Numbered from the stretch's first letter, positions 34,886-44,476 are shown. The stretch: 64,000 nt of DNA from Butyrivibrio sp. INlla14 (GCF_900102515.1 NZ_FMVS01000017.1:35622-99621); one strand, 5' to 3'. Program-made: numbers and translations. The notes: generated by a model from the letters alone, not told the origin.

Positions 34886-36517
34886 ATGAGGATAAGACTT
34901 AAAAATACTGTTGCTATATTGATGGCAGCTATGATGATGAACCCTCTTAGTGTGGGCGCAACAGACATTGCAACAGATGCTTCTTCTGAAAATGCATCAA
35001 TTATAGAAGATATAGATGCAAATACAGTGTCAAATACTGATATTAGTATGAGCACAGGAGAAACTTCGTATGGAGAGGAAGCTCCCATTTCTCTTTCCAC
35101 TGTTACAGAGGCAAGGAATGGTGTTTTACAGGTCAATTGTATTTATACAGATGACCTGGGAAATACCGCCATCATTGCTGGAGGATCAGGATTTCTTATT
35201 GGTTCAAAAGATGGTAGTGAATATGTTATTACTAACAACCATATCATCTCACCTAGTAAGGAATATAGAGATGCTGCCTTCAAAGCTCTCAATGTACCCA
35301 AGGATAAGGAAAGTGGCTGGGATAAGATCAATCTCACTGCTCAGGTAGTAGTTGAAGGGGATGTAGTCCTTGAGGCTTCAGTTGTAAAGGCCAGTGAGTC
35401 AATGGATATGGTAGTTCTTGAATTAGAGCAGCCAATCTATACCAGAACTCCTCTTGTTATCCTTACATCTGAGACTAAGACAAGTGACAAACCTTATGCA
35501 GTTCCTGAAAGTGTATATACTTTAGGTTATCCAACGGGTATTACATATGAGACACCAGCATATTATTCAAATGATAAAGTTTCAATGACATCTGGCTCAA
35601 TAGCTAATACTACTACAGTAGATAACATTCAGCTCATTCAGCACGATGCCAAGATTGATAATAGTAACTGTGGCGGCCCATTAGTTAATGAATACGGTTT
35701 TGTATTGGGTATGAATGAACTGATGACAGATGGAAGCAACTACTATACATTGGATGCTTCAGAGATAACATCTATCCTTGATGGACTTGGGATTGAATAT
35801 AGTAAGATCACAACCTCTGAATTTGATCAGCTGGTAAATCCACCGGAATTACCTGATGAGCCAACACCTCCAGTTGTAATAACTCCTCCAACCATAGATT
35901 GGAAGAAGATCATTATGATCGTTGGACTGTGTGTCTTGGGTCTTGTTGCAATTGGCGCAATTGCATTTGGAATAGTGCTTATAGTTAAAAAAGTTAAGGA
36001 TAATAAGGAAGAAGAGAAGAAAGAGGAAGAGGCTCAGAAAATAGGAAGATTTGATGCTAAGCCAGAGCAGACTTCTGCTGTTATGCAGAACCCTGCTGTA
36101 AATAACTTCGCACCAGGAAATCCTATGGGTAATGCTATTGGTAATGGTGAAACTACAGTTCTCAATGCAGTAACTGTAGATGCAGGAACAACAACACTTG
36201 CTGGAAGAGCTGTAAGTTCAGAATTCCTGGGTACACTTATCAGGAAAAAGAATGGAGACAATATTGTTGTCAATAAAGATAACTTCTCTATTGGAAAAGA
36301 TAGCATGAATATTGATTTCAGGATCACTGATAATAGTGCTATCAGTAGGAGACATGCTCTTATCAAAAAGATCAACGGAGAGGTCGTTATAGAAGATAAT
36401 TCTTCTACTAATGGAACATTTGTAAATGGAATAAGATTGGCTAAGGGCCAGATAAGGGGCTTGAAGAATGGTGATTCCATAAAGCTGGCCAATGAAGAAT
36501 TTGTTTACAGGAAATAG
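34886..36517 (+). CDS. Membrane trypsin-fold protease with Cys nucleophile and cytoplasmic FHA domain
   Basis: A 543-residue protein. ATG 34886, behind GGAAGGGG, is preferred to the in-frame TTG at 34868. The signal peptide is about 1-30. The protease domain (about 60-310) has His119 in VITNNHII, Asp174 in SMDMVVLEL, and SNCGGPL where DegP-like enzymes have GNSGGPL, so residue 262 is Cys (codon TGT, 35669). A Pro-rich stalk leads to a membrane helix (about 341-366) and a cytoplasmic FHA domain (about 455-543) with SRRHA and STNGTFVNG. It opens the type VII secretion genes and may play a mycosin-like processing role, though mycosins are subtilisins. Whether it is active is unknown. Confidence 0.85.
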   Translation: MRIRLKNTVAILMAAMMMNPLSVGATDIATDASSENASIIEDIDANTVSNTDISMSTGETSYGEEAPISLSTVTEARNGVLQVNCIYTDDLGNTAIIAGGSGFLIGSKDGSEYVITNNHIISPSKEYRDAAFKALNVPKDKESGWDKINLTAQVVVEGDVVLEASVVKASESMDMVVLELEQPIYTRTPLVILTSETKTSDKPYAVPESVYTLGYPTGITYETPAYYSNDKVSMTSGSIANTTTVDNIQLIQHDAKIDNSNCGGPLVNEYGFVLGMNELMTDGSNYYTLDASEITSILDGLGIEYSKITTSEFDQLVNPPELPDEPTPPVVITPPTIDWKKIIMIVGLCVLGLVAIGAIAFGIVLIVKKVKDNKEEEKKEEEAQKIGRFDAKPEQTSAVMQNPAVNNFAPGNPMGNAIGNGETTVLNAVTVDAGTTTLAGRAVSSEFLGTLIRKKNGDNIVVNKDNFSIGKDSMNIDFRITDNSAISRRHALIKKINGEVVIEDNSSTNGTFVNGIRLAKGQIRGLKNGDSIKLANEEFVYRK

Positions 36518-36527
36518 TCTATTATGG

Positions 36528-36564
36528 TAGCAGGTACTGTGAAGAATATTCGCAGTGCCTGCTA
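36528..36564 (+). promoter_or_regulatory. Hairpin between protease and FHA genes
   Basis: TAGCAGG-t-ACTG pairs with CAGT-g-CCTGCTA. Only a weak T run follows (TTTATG), so it is a weak terminator or a processing site. Confidence 0.5.
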
Positions 36565-36598
36565 TTTATGCATAAATGATGAAAAGTGATAATTTGTT

Positions 36599-37519
36599 AT
36601 GAACATTTTATATTTACAGGATCACATTGATTTTACTTTAAATGAAAAAGAAACACTATCAAGTCTGGGATTAAAAAGTGCTCAGAATTTAGAGTCTGAG
36701 TATATTTTAAAAACGCTCCATATCAAGCATAATTGCAAGGATAGACTTATAGTGGATATCACAGACAAAGAACCGTTAACTTCGGTATATAAGGGCTTAA
36801 GCGATTCTAAGATCATCGATATTCTCAAAGCCTTTGCTGAGGTGTTCGAGCTTGTTAGTAGTAAGGCCTTTCTAGAGAGAGAGTTTATTCTCATGGATAT
36901 AGATTATCTGTACATTGACAGGAATGACTCTAGTCCAAGATTCATAATCCTGCCTTATACTAACGCAGATGGTGCATCTATCAAGGATTGGAGTTCGCAA
37001 GTTGTAGGAACAGTTGCCACTCTATTGTATGGTAGAGAAAATCTGATCAAGGGAAGTCTTGCCAAACTAAGCAATGCTATTGATGATATTAGAAATTTGC
37101 CAGACGATAATGTTTTGGAACTTATCAATGCCAAGAAAAAAGTAGTAGATGTATTGATTGAAATCTTCCCTAAGGAGAGTAGAACCAGTAGTGTAAGGAC
37201 AGGTGACAATACATCAGTATCCAATAATTTTGCTCTTCGATATAGAGGATCCCTTGGAGAATTTGCATTCTACATTATGAAAGCTGATTTTTATATTGGT
37301 AAGAATCAGGATATGGATGGAGTGCTAAGCTTTAATCCTGCGGTGAGCAGGAAACATGCAGTAATCCATACCATTGAAGGCAAGGGATATATTGAAGATT
37401 TAGGAAGTAGTAATGGAACATTCCTAAATGGTAGCAGGTGTGAGTCTGGAACAAAATACATACTCCATGAACGCGACATTGTGAAGATCGCAGATATGGA
37501 ATTTACAGTTGAAATGTAA
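36599..37519 (+). CDS. FHA-domain protein with DUF6382-like N-terminus (EssB-like candidate)
   Basis: A 306-residue soluble protein. The first 190 residues resemble the DUF6382 region found with FHA domains in clostridial secretion loci. The stretch FILMDIDYLYIDRN...FIILPY recalls the kinase-like fold of EssB/YukC, without its membrane helix. The C-terminal FHA domain (about 225-306) has VSRKHA and SSNGTFLNG, the phosphothreonine-binding residues. It is likely a cytoplasmic adaptor that docks on a phosphorylated partner at the secretion machine. The EssB relation is inference. The start has no strong ribosome site. Confidence 0.7.
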   Translation: MNILYLQDHIDFTLNEKETLSSLGLKSAQNLESEYILKTLHIKHNCKDRLIVDITDKEPLTSVYKGLSDSKIIDILKAFAEVFELVSSKAFLEREFILMDIDYLYIDRNDSSPRFIILPYTNADGASIKDWSSQVVGTVATLLYGRENLIKGSLAKLSNAIDDIRNLPDDNVLELINAKKKVVDVLIEIFPKESRTSSVRTGDNTSVSNNFALRYRGSLGEFAFYIMKADFYIGKNQDMDGVLSFNPAVSRKHAVIHTIEGKGYIEDLGSSNGTFLNGSRCESGTKYILHERDIVKIADMEFTVEM

Positions 37520-37533
37520 GAATTGAGAGAATT

Positions 37534-38553
37534 ATGAAGACAGTACTTCTTATATGTTCTGATGAAGAATACAACAACAACATAGAAGCCCAGTTATCTA
37601 TGCAATTTCACAGCGACGTGATTCTGCATATCATTACTGACGAGGAGAATCTTAAAAAAGTAGCTTCACAGCCTAATGAAGTGAGCACTATATTGATAGA
37701 GCCTAAGTTTTTACAGGTTCTTGGTACCAGTATAAAAGCCAAAGAAGTATTTATTTTAGATGATAATACTTCTGATCTTCCTGAAGGACACATCAGTAAA
37801 TACGCAGGAATACAGGCAGTCCTGAGAGTCATTAGTCACAAGCTTCTCAAGCATGAAGGTGAAGTGATAGACAGAGATGCAAGAATAATTGATGTGGTAT
37901 CTGTGTGCGGAGGATGTGGCAAGACAATTGCCTCTTTAGGACTTGCAAAGAGATTATCACTGATGGGCAGAAAAGTTCTATATGTCAACACTCAGGCTCT
38001 GCAGGATTACTTGCCATATATAGATGGTGAAAAGAAAGTACTATCAGATGCGCTAGTGAGACAAATGTCTTATATTACTGAATCCACTACGGACATGATG
38101 CTCTCTGAGATGGGGCATGTAGGTTTTGACTATGTTCCACAGATGGAGCAGATCACGACTGACATGAAAGTGCTAGAGTCTGCTTATCATGAGATAGTTG
38201 AGAATATATCCAAGAAATATGTCTATGACTATATAGTTGTAGAACATGGTAATAGTCTTAGCTCTGAGATGCTCAAATGGCTTTCTCACAGTGAGAGAAT
38301 GGTGATAATCACCAAACAGGATGAGATATCTATCAGGAGAACCGATCGATTTATTGGACAACTCAAGGGTCTTAAGGGACAATGCACAATCCTGTGTGGA
38401 AGATATGATAACACCAAGCCTAACTATGTTAATAAATCACTGGCTAGCTCTAAGTATCCTATTTGCGAGTATGTACCAGAATTAAGCGAACTATCATTAG
38501 AAAAACTTATTGATGATGGAATCTTTACACAGTGTGCAGAAGCTATGCTGTAA
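37534..38553 (+). CDS. ParA/MinD-like ATPase of the secretion locus
   Basis: A 339-residue protein. The first 110 residues look like the receiver-like leader of CpaE-type proteins but lack a clear phosphorylation site. The SIMIBI ATPase domain starts at about 120 with the P-loop CGGCGKT (Lys130), followed by LAKRLSLMGRKVLYVN and later YDYIVVEHG, the Walker B-like strand. CpaE-type ATPases place pili or secretion machines at the cell pole or septum. Between an FHA gene and the EsaB gene, it may position the type VII machine or drive its assembly. It is not one of the core components of the Staphylococcus or Bacillus systems. Confidence 0.75.
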   Translation: MKTVLLICSDEEYNNNIEAQLSMQFHSDVILHIITDEENLKKVASQPNEVSTILIEPKFLQVLGTSIKAKEVFILDDNTSDLPEGHISKYAGIQAVLRVISHKLLKHEGEVIDRDARIIDVVSVCGGCGKTIASLGLAKRLSLMGRKVLYVNTQALQDYLPYIDGEKKVLSDALVRQMSYITESTTDMMLSEMGHVGFDYVPQMEQITTDMKVLESAYHEIVENISKKYVYDYIVVEHGNSLSSEMLKWLSHSERMVIITKQDEISIRRTDRFIGQLKGLKGQCTILCGRYDNTKPNYVNKSLASSKYPICEYVPELSELSLEKLIDDGIFTQCAEAML

Positions 38554-38566
38554 GAAGGTGAAATAG

Positions 38567-38830
38567 ATGAATGACAAGATAATCATGATTTTTCATAGAG
38601 CAGATACGAATGAAACATTTGATATTGAAGTTCCTACAGATATCACTGCTAATGAACTGATATATGGTCTGAATAAAGGCCTGGGACTTGGGATTAATAT
38701 GGATAACCCGGCAGACGCATATCTCCGCAGCATTAATCCTATAGCCTTACTAAGAGGAGATGACCTCATAGAGGATTTCCACCTTCATGGGGGAACTACA
38801 ATTATTTTTGACAGACCAAAGGGAATATAA
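38567..38830 (+). CDS. EsaB/YukD ubiquitin-like type VII secretion protein
   Basis: An 87-residue protein of ubiquitin-like size and pattern, with alternating strands and one helix (ITANELIYGLNKGLG), ending in GGTTIIFDRPKGI. EsaB/YukD proteins are cytoplasmic regulators or accessory parts of Firmicute type VII secretion systems and usually sit beside essC. It lies 13 bases after the ATPase gene and ends 3 bases before EssC. A GAAGGTGA ribosome site precedes the ATG. Family call rests on size, pattern and context. Confidence 0.8.
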   Translation: MNDKIIMIFHRADTNETFDIEVPTDITANELIYGLNKGLGLGINMDNPADAYLRSINPIALLRGDDLIEDFHLHGGTTIIFDRPKGI

Positions 38831-38833
38831 GAG

Positions 38834-41800
38834 ATGAATTATAGATTAACCCTATACGGAACAAACATGTATAAAGAAGTGCATATTGCAGACAATCTAA
38901 AAACATTGTCGATAGGCACAGACAAGGAATGTCAGCTTAGATTTGCTAAAGATCATTTTGCTACACTCTTTAGGATTGATATTGAGCATAGAGATGACAA
39001 GTACATCATGTTCTGTGATAGCAATATATATTTTAAGACCAAAGATTCTATTGGTGAGAGAACACATTTCCTGGAAGTGGGTGATCAGGTCGCAGTTTGT
39101 CATGGAGAGACTGATGCTACTTTCTTTTACCTGGACTTCTCTATTGATTTTGGAAATATTCAGGACAATTACAATTACAAGATACAGATTCCTGTAGGAT
39201 ACCAGTTTACCATTGGAGATAATTCTGGCTGCCATATTCAGATTAATGGCAAAAACATGAACGGCGATTATGTTACTGCTTTTGTTGATGGAAATGGACT
39301 TTTGGTTGATACCTCCAATGCCAGATACGGAGTAAGCGTTAATGGCTTTCTCATTAGATCTGGCCAGGTAAGATTATTGGAAAATCAGTTTTTGTCGATC
39401 TATGGACAGATTTTCTACTATGAGCAGGGGTATCTGTATACATCAGATGATGGAAGTGTATCTACAAGTTTTAATTCGGAGCAAATCAAACTTCAGAATA
39501 ACAGCTTTAAATATCCATGCTTTGTAAGAAATCCGAGACAGCAATTTGTCATGCCCAATGAAAAGATACCAGTGCTTCCTCCAAAGGCTGCGCCTCAGGA
39601 AGAAAAGAATGATCTTTTGATCACAATTCTTCCTATGATCGTTACAATGTCCGTTATGATTGCGGTTCGTAGCATGATGGGCAGTAATGGTATGTACATG
39701 ATATACTTTGGCGTTTCAATGGGTATGAGCGTCATAATGTCCATAGTCAATTATTTTAGAGGCAAGAAGGAACGCAAGAAACAGGCGAAGCTTAGAATCA
39801 TTAACTATGACAAATATATCGACCTTAAAGAGGAAGAAGTACAGCATATAAGAGATGAAGAGAAGTTCGTTGCTGATAAGATGAATGTTTCAGTACAGGA
39901 GACTCTTAATCTTATTGGAAATTTCGATGCAAGACTATTTGAGAAAGAAAAAGATCATAAGGATTTCTTGGATGTTTGGGTTGGAACTGGTACTGTAGAA
40001 GCCAATTGCCAGATTGAGTTCACCAAGCAAGAGTATGTAGAGACTGAAGATGTTCTGATGAATTATCCAGAACAGATGCATGATAAGTACAAATATCTTG
40101 AAAACATGCCAATCGTTCTTCATCTCGCACATGTTAATGCCATTGGTGTTGTTGGAGATAGGAATAAATTATATCAGTTCCTTAAAAATATGATCGTTAC
40201 CATTGCAGGGCAGCACTTCTATCAGGATGTAAAGTTTTTTCTGATGCTGAATGAAGAAGATGTTAATTGGTTTGGATGGGCAAGATGGTTTCAAAATGCC
40301 GCTGATGATAGCTTTTCTTCTAGATACTTTATTTATGATGATGAATCTAAAAAGAGAGGCCTACAGTTTCTTTATTCAGAATTAAATAACAGAAAAACTG
40401 TTGAAAAGGGCAACAATCGTACTCACTACGTTGTATTTGTATATAGAACCGACGTTTTAGGCGGTCATCCAGTTACTAACTTTGTGGAAGAAGCCAGAAA
40501 CCTTGGCTTTACATTTGTCTTCTTTGATGAACATGTGGAAAAGATTCACCATGCGGTTGATCAAATGGTCTATCTTGAAGCAGAGGAGAACAAAGGCGTT
40601 ATCCGTGACATAAACGATGGCGAGAAGACACAGGAATTCTATTATCCACATGTGAGTAGTCAGGATGTTTCTAAAGCAGCACTCAAGCTTGCCTGCGTTT
40701 ATGTGGACGAGATTAGTCTTGAGAGTACCTTGACAAAGAACATATCCTTGTACGAACTATTTGGTATCATGACAGCCTATGACCTTGACTTAAATCAGAG
40801 ATGGTCGGAGGCACAGGTATGGAAGAGCATGGCAGCCCCTATCGGCGTATTGGGTAGTGGAGAGACTTTGTCACTTGATATTCATGAAACAGCCCATGGC
40901 CCACACGGACTTGTCGCAGGTACTACTGGTTCTGGTAAGAGTGAACTTCTGCAGACATTTATCCTTTCACTAGCTACCAGGTTCAACCCACACGAAGTTG
41001 CCTTTGTGCTTATTGACTTTAAGGGTGGTGGTATGGCCAATCAGTTTAGAGACCTTCCACATCTTAACGGCGCGATTACCAATATTGATGGTAAGCAGAT
41101 TGATAGATCACTTATGTCAATAAGAGCAGAGCTCCTTAAGAGACAGGAATTGTTTGCCGAGTTTGGCGTTAACAGAATAGATGATTACATCAAGCTTCAG
41201 AGAGAAGGAAAGACAAAAGTTTACTTGCCACACCTGATACTGATAGTCGATGAGTTTGCCGAACTCAAGACTGATCAGCCAGAGTTTATGAAAGAACTTA
41301 TCAGTACAGCTCGAATTGGTCGAAGCCTTGGAGTACATCTGATTCTGGCAACTCAGAAGCCATCTGGTGTCGTAAATGATCAGATTTGGAGTAACTCCAG
41401 ATTCAAACTCTGCTTGAAAGTACAAGATAAGTCAGATTCTAACGAGGTAATTAAGTCTCCTCTTGCAGCTGAGATCAAGGAACCAGGAAGAGCATATTTG
41501 CAGGTTGGTAATAACGAGATATTTGAGTTGTTCCAGTCAGCCTACAGTGGTGCTCCAGCCCTGGTTGCCGGAGTGGATGAAGGCAAGGCATTCAAAATAT
41601 CTAAGGTTGGTTTATCTGGTTCAAGACAGGTTATATACGAGCAAAAGAAGGATGAGCAGACAGAGAACGAAACACAGATGGATGCCCTGGTTCATTACAT
41701 TCATGAGTATTGTGAAAAGAATCATATTGAAAAGCTCCCAGATATATGTCTTCCTCCTTTGCCAGAGAAGCTTCCGTATACTCTTGAAGGATTTGTAAAT

Positions 41801-43381
41801 GGAAGTACAGATATTGTTGTCCCTCTGGGTATATATGATAATCCAGAAAGACAGCAGCAGAATCTGTTTTCGATGAGTGTTACAGATGGGAACACAATTG
41901 CTATTGGTTCTACACAAACAGGAAAAACTAATTTCCTGCAGCTCATCATAAGAAGCCTTGCGGAGATGTATACTCCTAATGACGTCAAGATTTATATCTT
42001 GGATTTTGCATCTACAATTTTGAAGAATTTCAAGGATTTGAAACATGTCAGTGCAGTTGTGACAGCAACAGATGATGAAAGACTTAAGAATGTAATGAGA
42101 ATACTTAGTGAAGAAATAGCAAAAAGGAAAAAAGTATTCTCAGAGATGGGACTAAGTTCCTATTCTGCCTATAGAGAATCAGGACAGACGGAATATCCTC
42201 AAATTGTAGTTATGATGGACAACTTTATTTCCTTTAAAGCGCTTTTCCCGGACTTCATGGATGCAATGCAGGAAATTATCCGAGAAGGTCCATCAATGGG
42301 AGTGTGTTTTATCATTACATCTACACAAGGATCTGGAATTGGACAAAAGATTTTATCTTACATAGACAGAAGACTGGCATTTACTTGTAATGAGTCAACT
42401 GATTATGGATATGTTTTCGATAGATGCAGACTGAAGCCTGATGAATATGCAGGCAGATGCATCATTAAAATTGAAAAGGCGTACTATGAATGTCAACAAT
42501 ATTTATCTTTCGATGCAGAAAGAGAAATTGACAAGATTAGCGAAATTAAGGAATTTATTGCAGCAATAAATGAGAAGTATTCAGATTATGTTGATGATAA
42601 GATTTTAGAGATTCCTAAAGAATTCAGACTTGAGTTTGCTATGAAGATACTTGCAAGAGAACTTGTGAGGTATGAGTTACTTCTTGGACTTAATTTCTCA
42701 AATGTTAAGCCTGTTATAAGTAATATGATTGAGAAGAATTGCTTATTTGTAACAGGTCCTAAGCATTCTGGTAAATACAACTTTTTGCAGTATCTGATTC
42801 GTGTATTTGACGCCAGAGCAGAGGCTGAACTGTTCCAAATGTACATTATGGACAATGTGGAGCGACGGTTTGAATATGCATCTTCATTACCTGTAGTTAA
42901 AAAGTACACTACGATAGCAGATGATTTTAATGCTGAGATTACAGCTATAGGGAAAGAACTTGATGAAAGATATAAGCTTCTGGCTGAAGGCAAGAGTGAA
43001 GAGCTTGATAACAGGCCAATGCTTATCATCATGCTAAACTCAAATGATTACTACGAGATGATTAATGCAAACAAGGAAGTTCTAAACATCTATAAGCTGA
43101 TTCTTACAAAATACAAGGTATTAAAAGCATTTATGTTATTTACTGATGCTTCAAATCTATTGAGCTTTGTTGGTTTGCCTGAAGTGATCAAGGCTGGTAA
43201 AGAGTCAAAACATTATATGGTATTTGAGGATATCAATACTCAGAAAATATTTGAAATACCGCCTACAGTGGCAAGAAAATTCAAGAAGAAACTATTACCG
43301 GGTGAAGCTTATTATTTCAATAATGCTGCACTAATGAAGATGAAGACACCATTTATTGGTGAATTCAGTGACAACGATTGA
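38834..43381 (+). CDS. essC: EssC-type type VII secretion motor ATPase
   Basis: A 1515-residue membrane ATPase that powers substrate export. Two N-terminal FHA-like domains (about 1-105, degenerate, and 110-205) are followed by two membrane helices (about 258-305) and a helical connector. Then come three FtsK/SpoIIIE-type domains: D1 with GTTGSGKSEL (Lys702) and LILIVDEFAELK, D2 with GSTQTGKTNF (Lys1031), and D3 with the degenerate GPKHSGKYNF (about 1308-1317), where Tyr replaces the usual Ser/Thr. D3 is probably a substrate-recognition rather than a strong ATPase domain, as proposed for other EssC proteins. Length and plan match EssC/YukBA. Confidence 0.95.
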   Translation: MNYRLTLYGTNMYKEVHIADNLKTLSIGTDKECQLRFAKDHFATLFRIDIEHRDDKYIMFCDSNIYFKTKDSIGERTHFLEVGDQVAVCHGETDATFFYLDFSIDFGNIQDNYNYKIQIPVGYQFTIGDNSGCHIQINGKNMNGDYVTAFVDGNGLLVDTSNARYGVSVNGFLIRSGQVRLLENQFLSIYGQIFYYEQGYLYTSDDGSVSTSFNSEQIKLQNNSFKYPCFVRNPRQQFVMPNEKIPVLPPKAAPQEEKNDLLITILPMIVTMSVMIAVRSMMGSNGMYMIYFGVSMGMSVIMSIVNYFRGKKERKKQAKLRIINYDKYIDLKEEEVQHIRDEEKFVADKMNVSVQETLNLIGNFDARLFEKEKDHKDFLDVWVGTGTVEANCQIEFTKQEYVETEDVLMNYPEQMHDKYKYLENMPIVLHLAHVNAIGVVGDRNKLYQFLKNMIVTIAGQHFYQDVKFFLMLNEEDVNWFGWARWFQNAADDSFSSRYFIYDDESKKRGLQFLYSELNNRKTVEKGNNRTHYVVFVYRTDVLGGHPVTNFVEEARNLGFTFVFFDEHVEKIHHAVDQMVYLEAEENKGVIRDINDGEKTQEFYYPHVSSQDVSKAALKLACVYVDEISLESTLTKNISLYELFGIMTAYDLDLNQRWSEAQVWKSMAAPIGVLGSGETLSLDIHETAHGPHGLVAGTTGSGKSELLQTFILSLATRFNPHEVAFVLIDFKGGGMANQFRDLPHLNGAITNIDGKQIDRSLMSIRAELLKRQELFAEFGVNRIDDYIKLQREGKTKVYLPHLILIVDEFAELKTDQPEFMKELISTARIGRSLGVHLILATQKPSGVVNDQIWSNSRFKLCLKVQDKSDSNEVIKSPLAAEIKEPGRAYLQVGNNEIFELFQSAYSGAPALVAGVDEGKAFKISKVGLSGSRQVIYEQKKDEQTENETQMDALVHYIHEYCEKNHIEKLPDICLPPLPEKLPYTLEGFVNGSTDIVVPLGIYDNPERQQQNLFSMSVTDGNTIAIGSTQTGKTNFLQLIIRSLAEMYTPNDVKIYILDFASTILKNFKDLKHVSAVVTATDDERLKNVMRILSEEIAKRKKVFSEMGLSSYSAYRESGQTEYPQIVVMMDNFISFKALFPDFMDAMQEIIREGPSMGVCFIITSTQGSGIGQKILSYIDRRLAFTCNESTDYGYVFDRCRLKPDEYAGRCIIKIEKAYYECQQYLSFDAEREIDKISEIKEFIAAINEKYSDYVDDKILEIPKEFRLEFAMKILARELVRYELLLGLNFSNVKPVISNMIEKNCLFVTGPKHSGKYNFLQYLIRVFDARAEAELFQMYIMDNVERRFEYASSLPVVKKYTTIADDFNAEITAIGKELDERYKLLAEGKSEELDNRPMLIIMLNSNDYYEMINANKEVLNIYKLILTKYKVLKAFMLFTDASNLLSFVGLPEVIKAGKESKHYMVFEDINTQKIFEIPPTVARKFKKKLLPGEAYYFNNAALMKMKTPFIGEFSDND

Positions 43382-43429
43382 TTAGGGGAATCCCTGTTCA
43401 ATATATAAAAAAAGAAAAGGAGAACAAAA

Positions 43430-43726
43430 ATGGAAGAAGGAACCTATGGAATCGACACTAACGGGGTAACACAGGCACAGGAAGATTTAGGAGATTGCTA
43501 TACAGCATTTAGCACATGGCATGAAGATTTATGGGCACTTAAGGATCAGGTAATCGCTGACTGGTTTGGTGGTGGTTCTGAGCAGTTTGAGAGTTCATAT
43601 AACGTGCTTTCTCAGAAAATGGAGGCATTCATCAATGCAGCTAAACAGTATCAGGATTTTGCAATGGCAAATCTTGAGGGTTGGAATGGCGTTGATAATG
43701 CAGATCAAAGTGCAATGATGTTCTAA
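43430..43726 (+). CDS. WXG100 family type VII secretion protein
   Basis: A 98-residue helical hairpin protein with the central turn ADWFGGGSEQF (WFG at residues 45-47) in place of WxG, flanked by amphipathic helices. WXG100 proteins are secreted by EssC-type machines and act as substrates or secretion cofactors. The ribosome site is AAAGGAGAA. It lies 48 bases after essC and 18 bases before the next small helical gene, the usual EsxA/EsxB pairing. Confidence 0.9.
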   Translation: MEEGTYGIDTNGVTQAQEDLGDCYTAFSTWHEDLWALKDQVIADWFGGGSEQFESSYNVLSQKMEAFINAAKQYQDFAMANLEGWNGVDNADQSAMMF

Positions 43727-43744
43727 GTAAGGAGGAATTGTAAA

Positions 43745-44047
43745 ATGGCAGGTATGATTACATCAAAAGTAGACAAATTAAGAACACAGGGAGAAAGCTT
43801 TTCATCCGCGGGAGATCAGCTTGAGAGAAATATTGCTTCTTTGCGCAGTGCAATTGAGCTTTTAGTCAAGAGTACAGGTGGAAATACTAGCCCACAACTT
43901 GCTAGCAGCTTTGAGACAGCAGAGGACGAGTTGGATGACTATATTGAAAAACTCCGTAATGTTGGACAGGCTCTTGTTGATGCTGCAGATAGACATCTCA
44001 ATGAGGATGATTCCCTTGCTGGTGATGTATCTATTGATCTGGTTTAA
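43745..44047 (+). CDS. Small helical partner of the WXG100 protein
   Basis: A 100-residue, almost wholly helical protein without a W-x-G turn; the middle reads LLVKSTGGNTSPQLASSF. Size, helicity and place directly after the WXG100 gene suggest an EsxB-like partner that forms a heterodimer. AAGGAGGAA precedes the ATG. The C-terminus is acidic (HLNEDDSLAGDVSIDLV). The family call is by context. Confidence 0.65.
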   Translation: MAGMITSKVDKLRTQGESFSSAGDQLERNIASLRSAIELLVKSTGGNTSPQLASSFETAEDELDDYIEKLRNVGQALVDAADRHLNEDDSLAGDVSIDLV

Positions 44048-44058
44048 TTTTTTTTTGA

Positions 44059-44082
44059 GACAATGGTGTCACAGCCATTGTC
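44059..44082. promoter_or_regulatory. Hairpin between WXG100 pair and cassette 1
   Basis: GACAATGG (44059-44066) pairs with CCATTGTC (44075-44082). A poly-T tract lies before the stem on the plus strand, not after it, so it is not a plus-strand terminator. It may stabilise the upstream WXG100 mRNA. Confidence 0.5.
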
Positions 44083-44115
44083 TTAACTCATAAAAAGGAA
44101 AGGAAAGGCATAAAA

Positions 44116-44475
44116 ATGGGATACGAGTGTTATGATACTGTTGATTCAGGGGCAGGTGGACAAAAAATAGCTATTAGCGAAGATGAAATTGTAGCAGCAA
44201 ATGAAAGGATGGAAGTTGTTCGCACAGATGCTGAGAAAAATCAAAATGCACTTGACAAGTTAAATGATGCAGCTGCACTCACTTATGAAGGAGACTCTGC
44301 ACAAAGCTGGTATTCTGCTGCAAAGACAGTTTGGGGATATCTGGGAGCAATTCATCTGACTTTAGCAGATACTATAGAAGAGATGGAAAAAATATGTAAA
44401 AACCATAAAGAAACAGATGATGCTGCGGCAGATAGAGCTGCTAATATGATTGATAATGAGAACGGGGAAGGTTAA
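44116..44475 (+). CDS. Lap1-like small helical partner, cassette 1
   Basis: A 119-residue WXG100-like protein (EGDSAQSWYSAA around the turn). The C-terminal segment HKETDDAAADRAANM is shared with the 123-aa protein of cassette 2 (FNETDSAAADRAGSM). The F/H-x-x-x-D core resembles the targeting signal known in Lap1-type partners of LXG effectors. It is the first gene of a four-gene cassette, with AGGAAAGG upstream and a one-base gap to the next gene. It probably binds the N-terminus of the LXG-like protein and takes it to EssC. Confidence 0.7.
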   Translation: MGYECYDTVDSGAGGQKIAISEDEIVAANERMEVVRTDAEKNQNALDKLNDAAALTYEGDSAQSWYSAAKTVWGYLGAIHLTLADTIEEMEKICKNHKETDDAAADRAANMIDNENGEG

Positions 44476-44476
44476 A

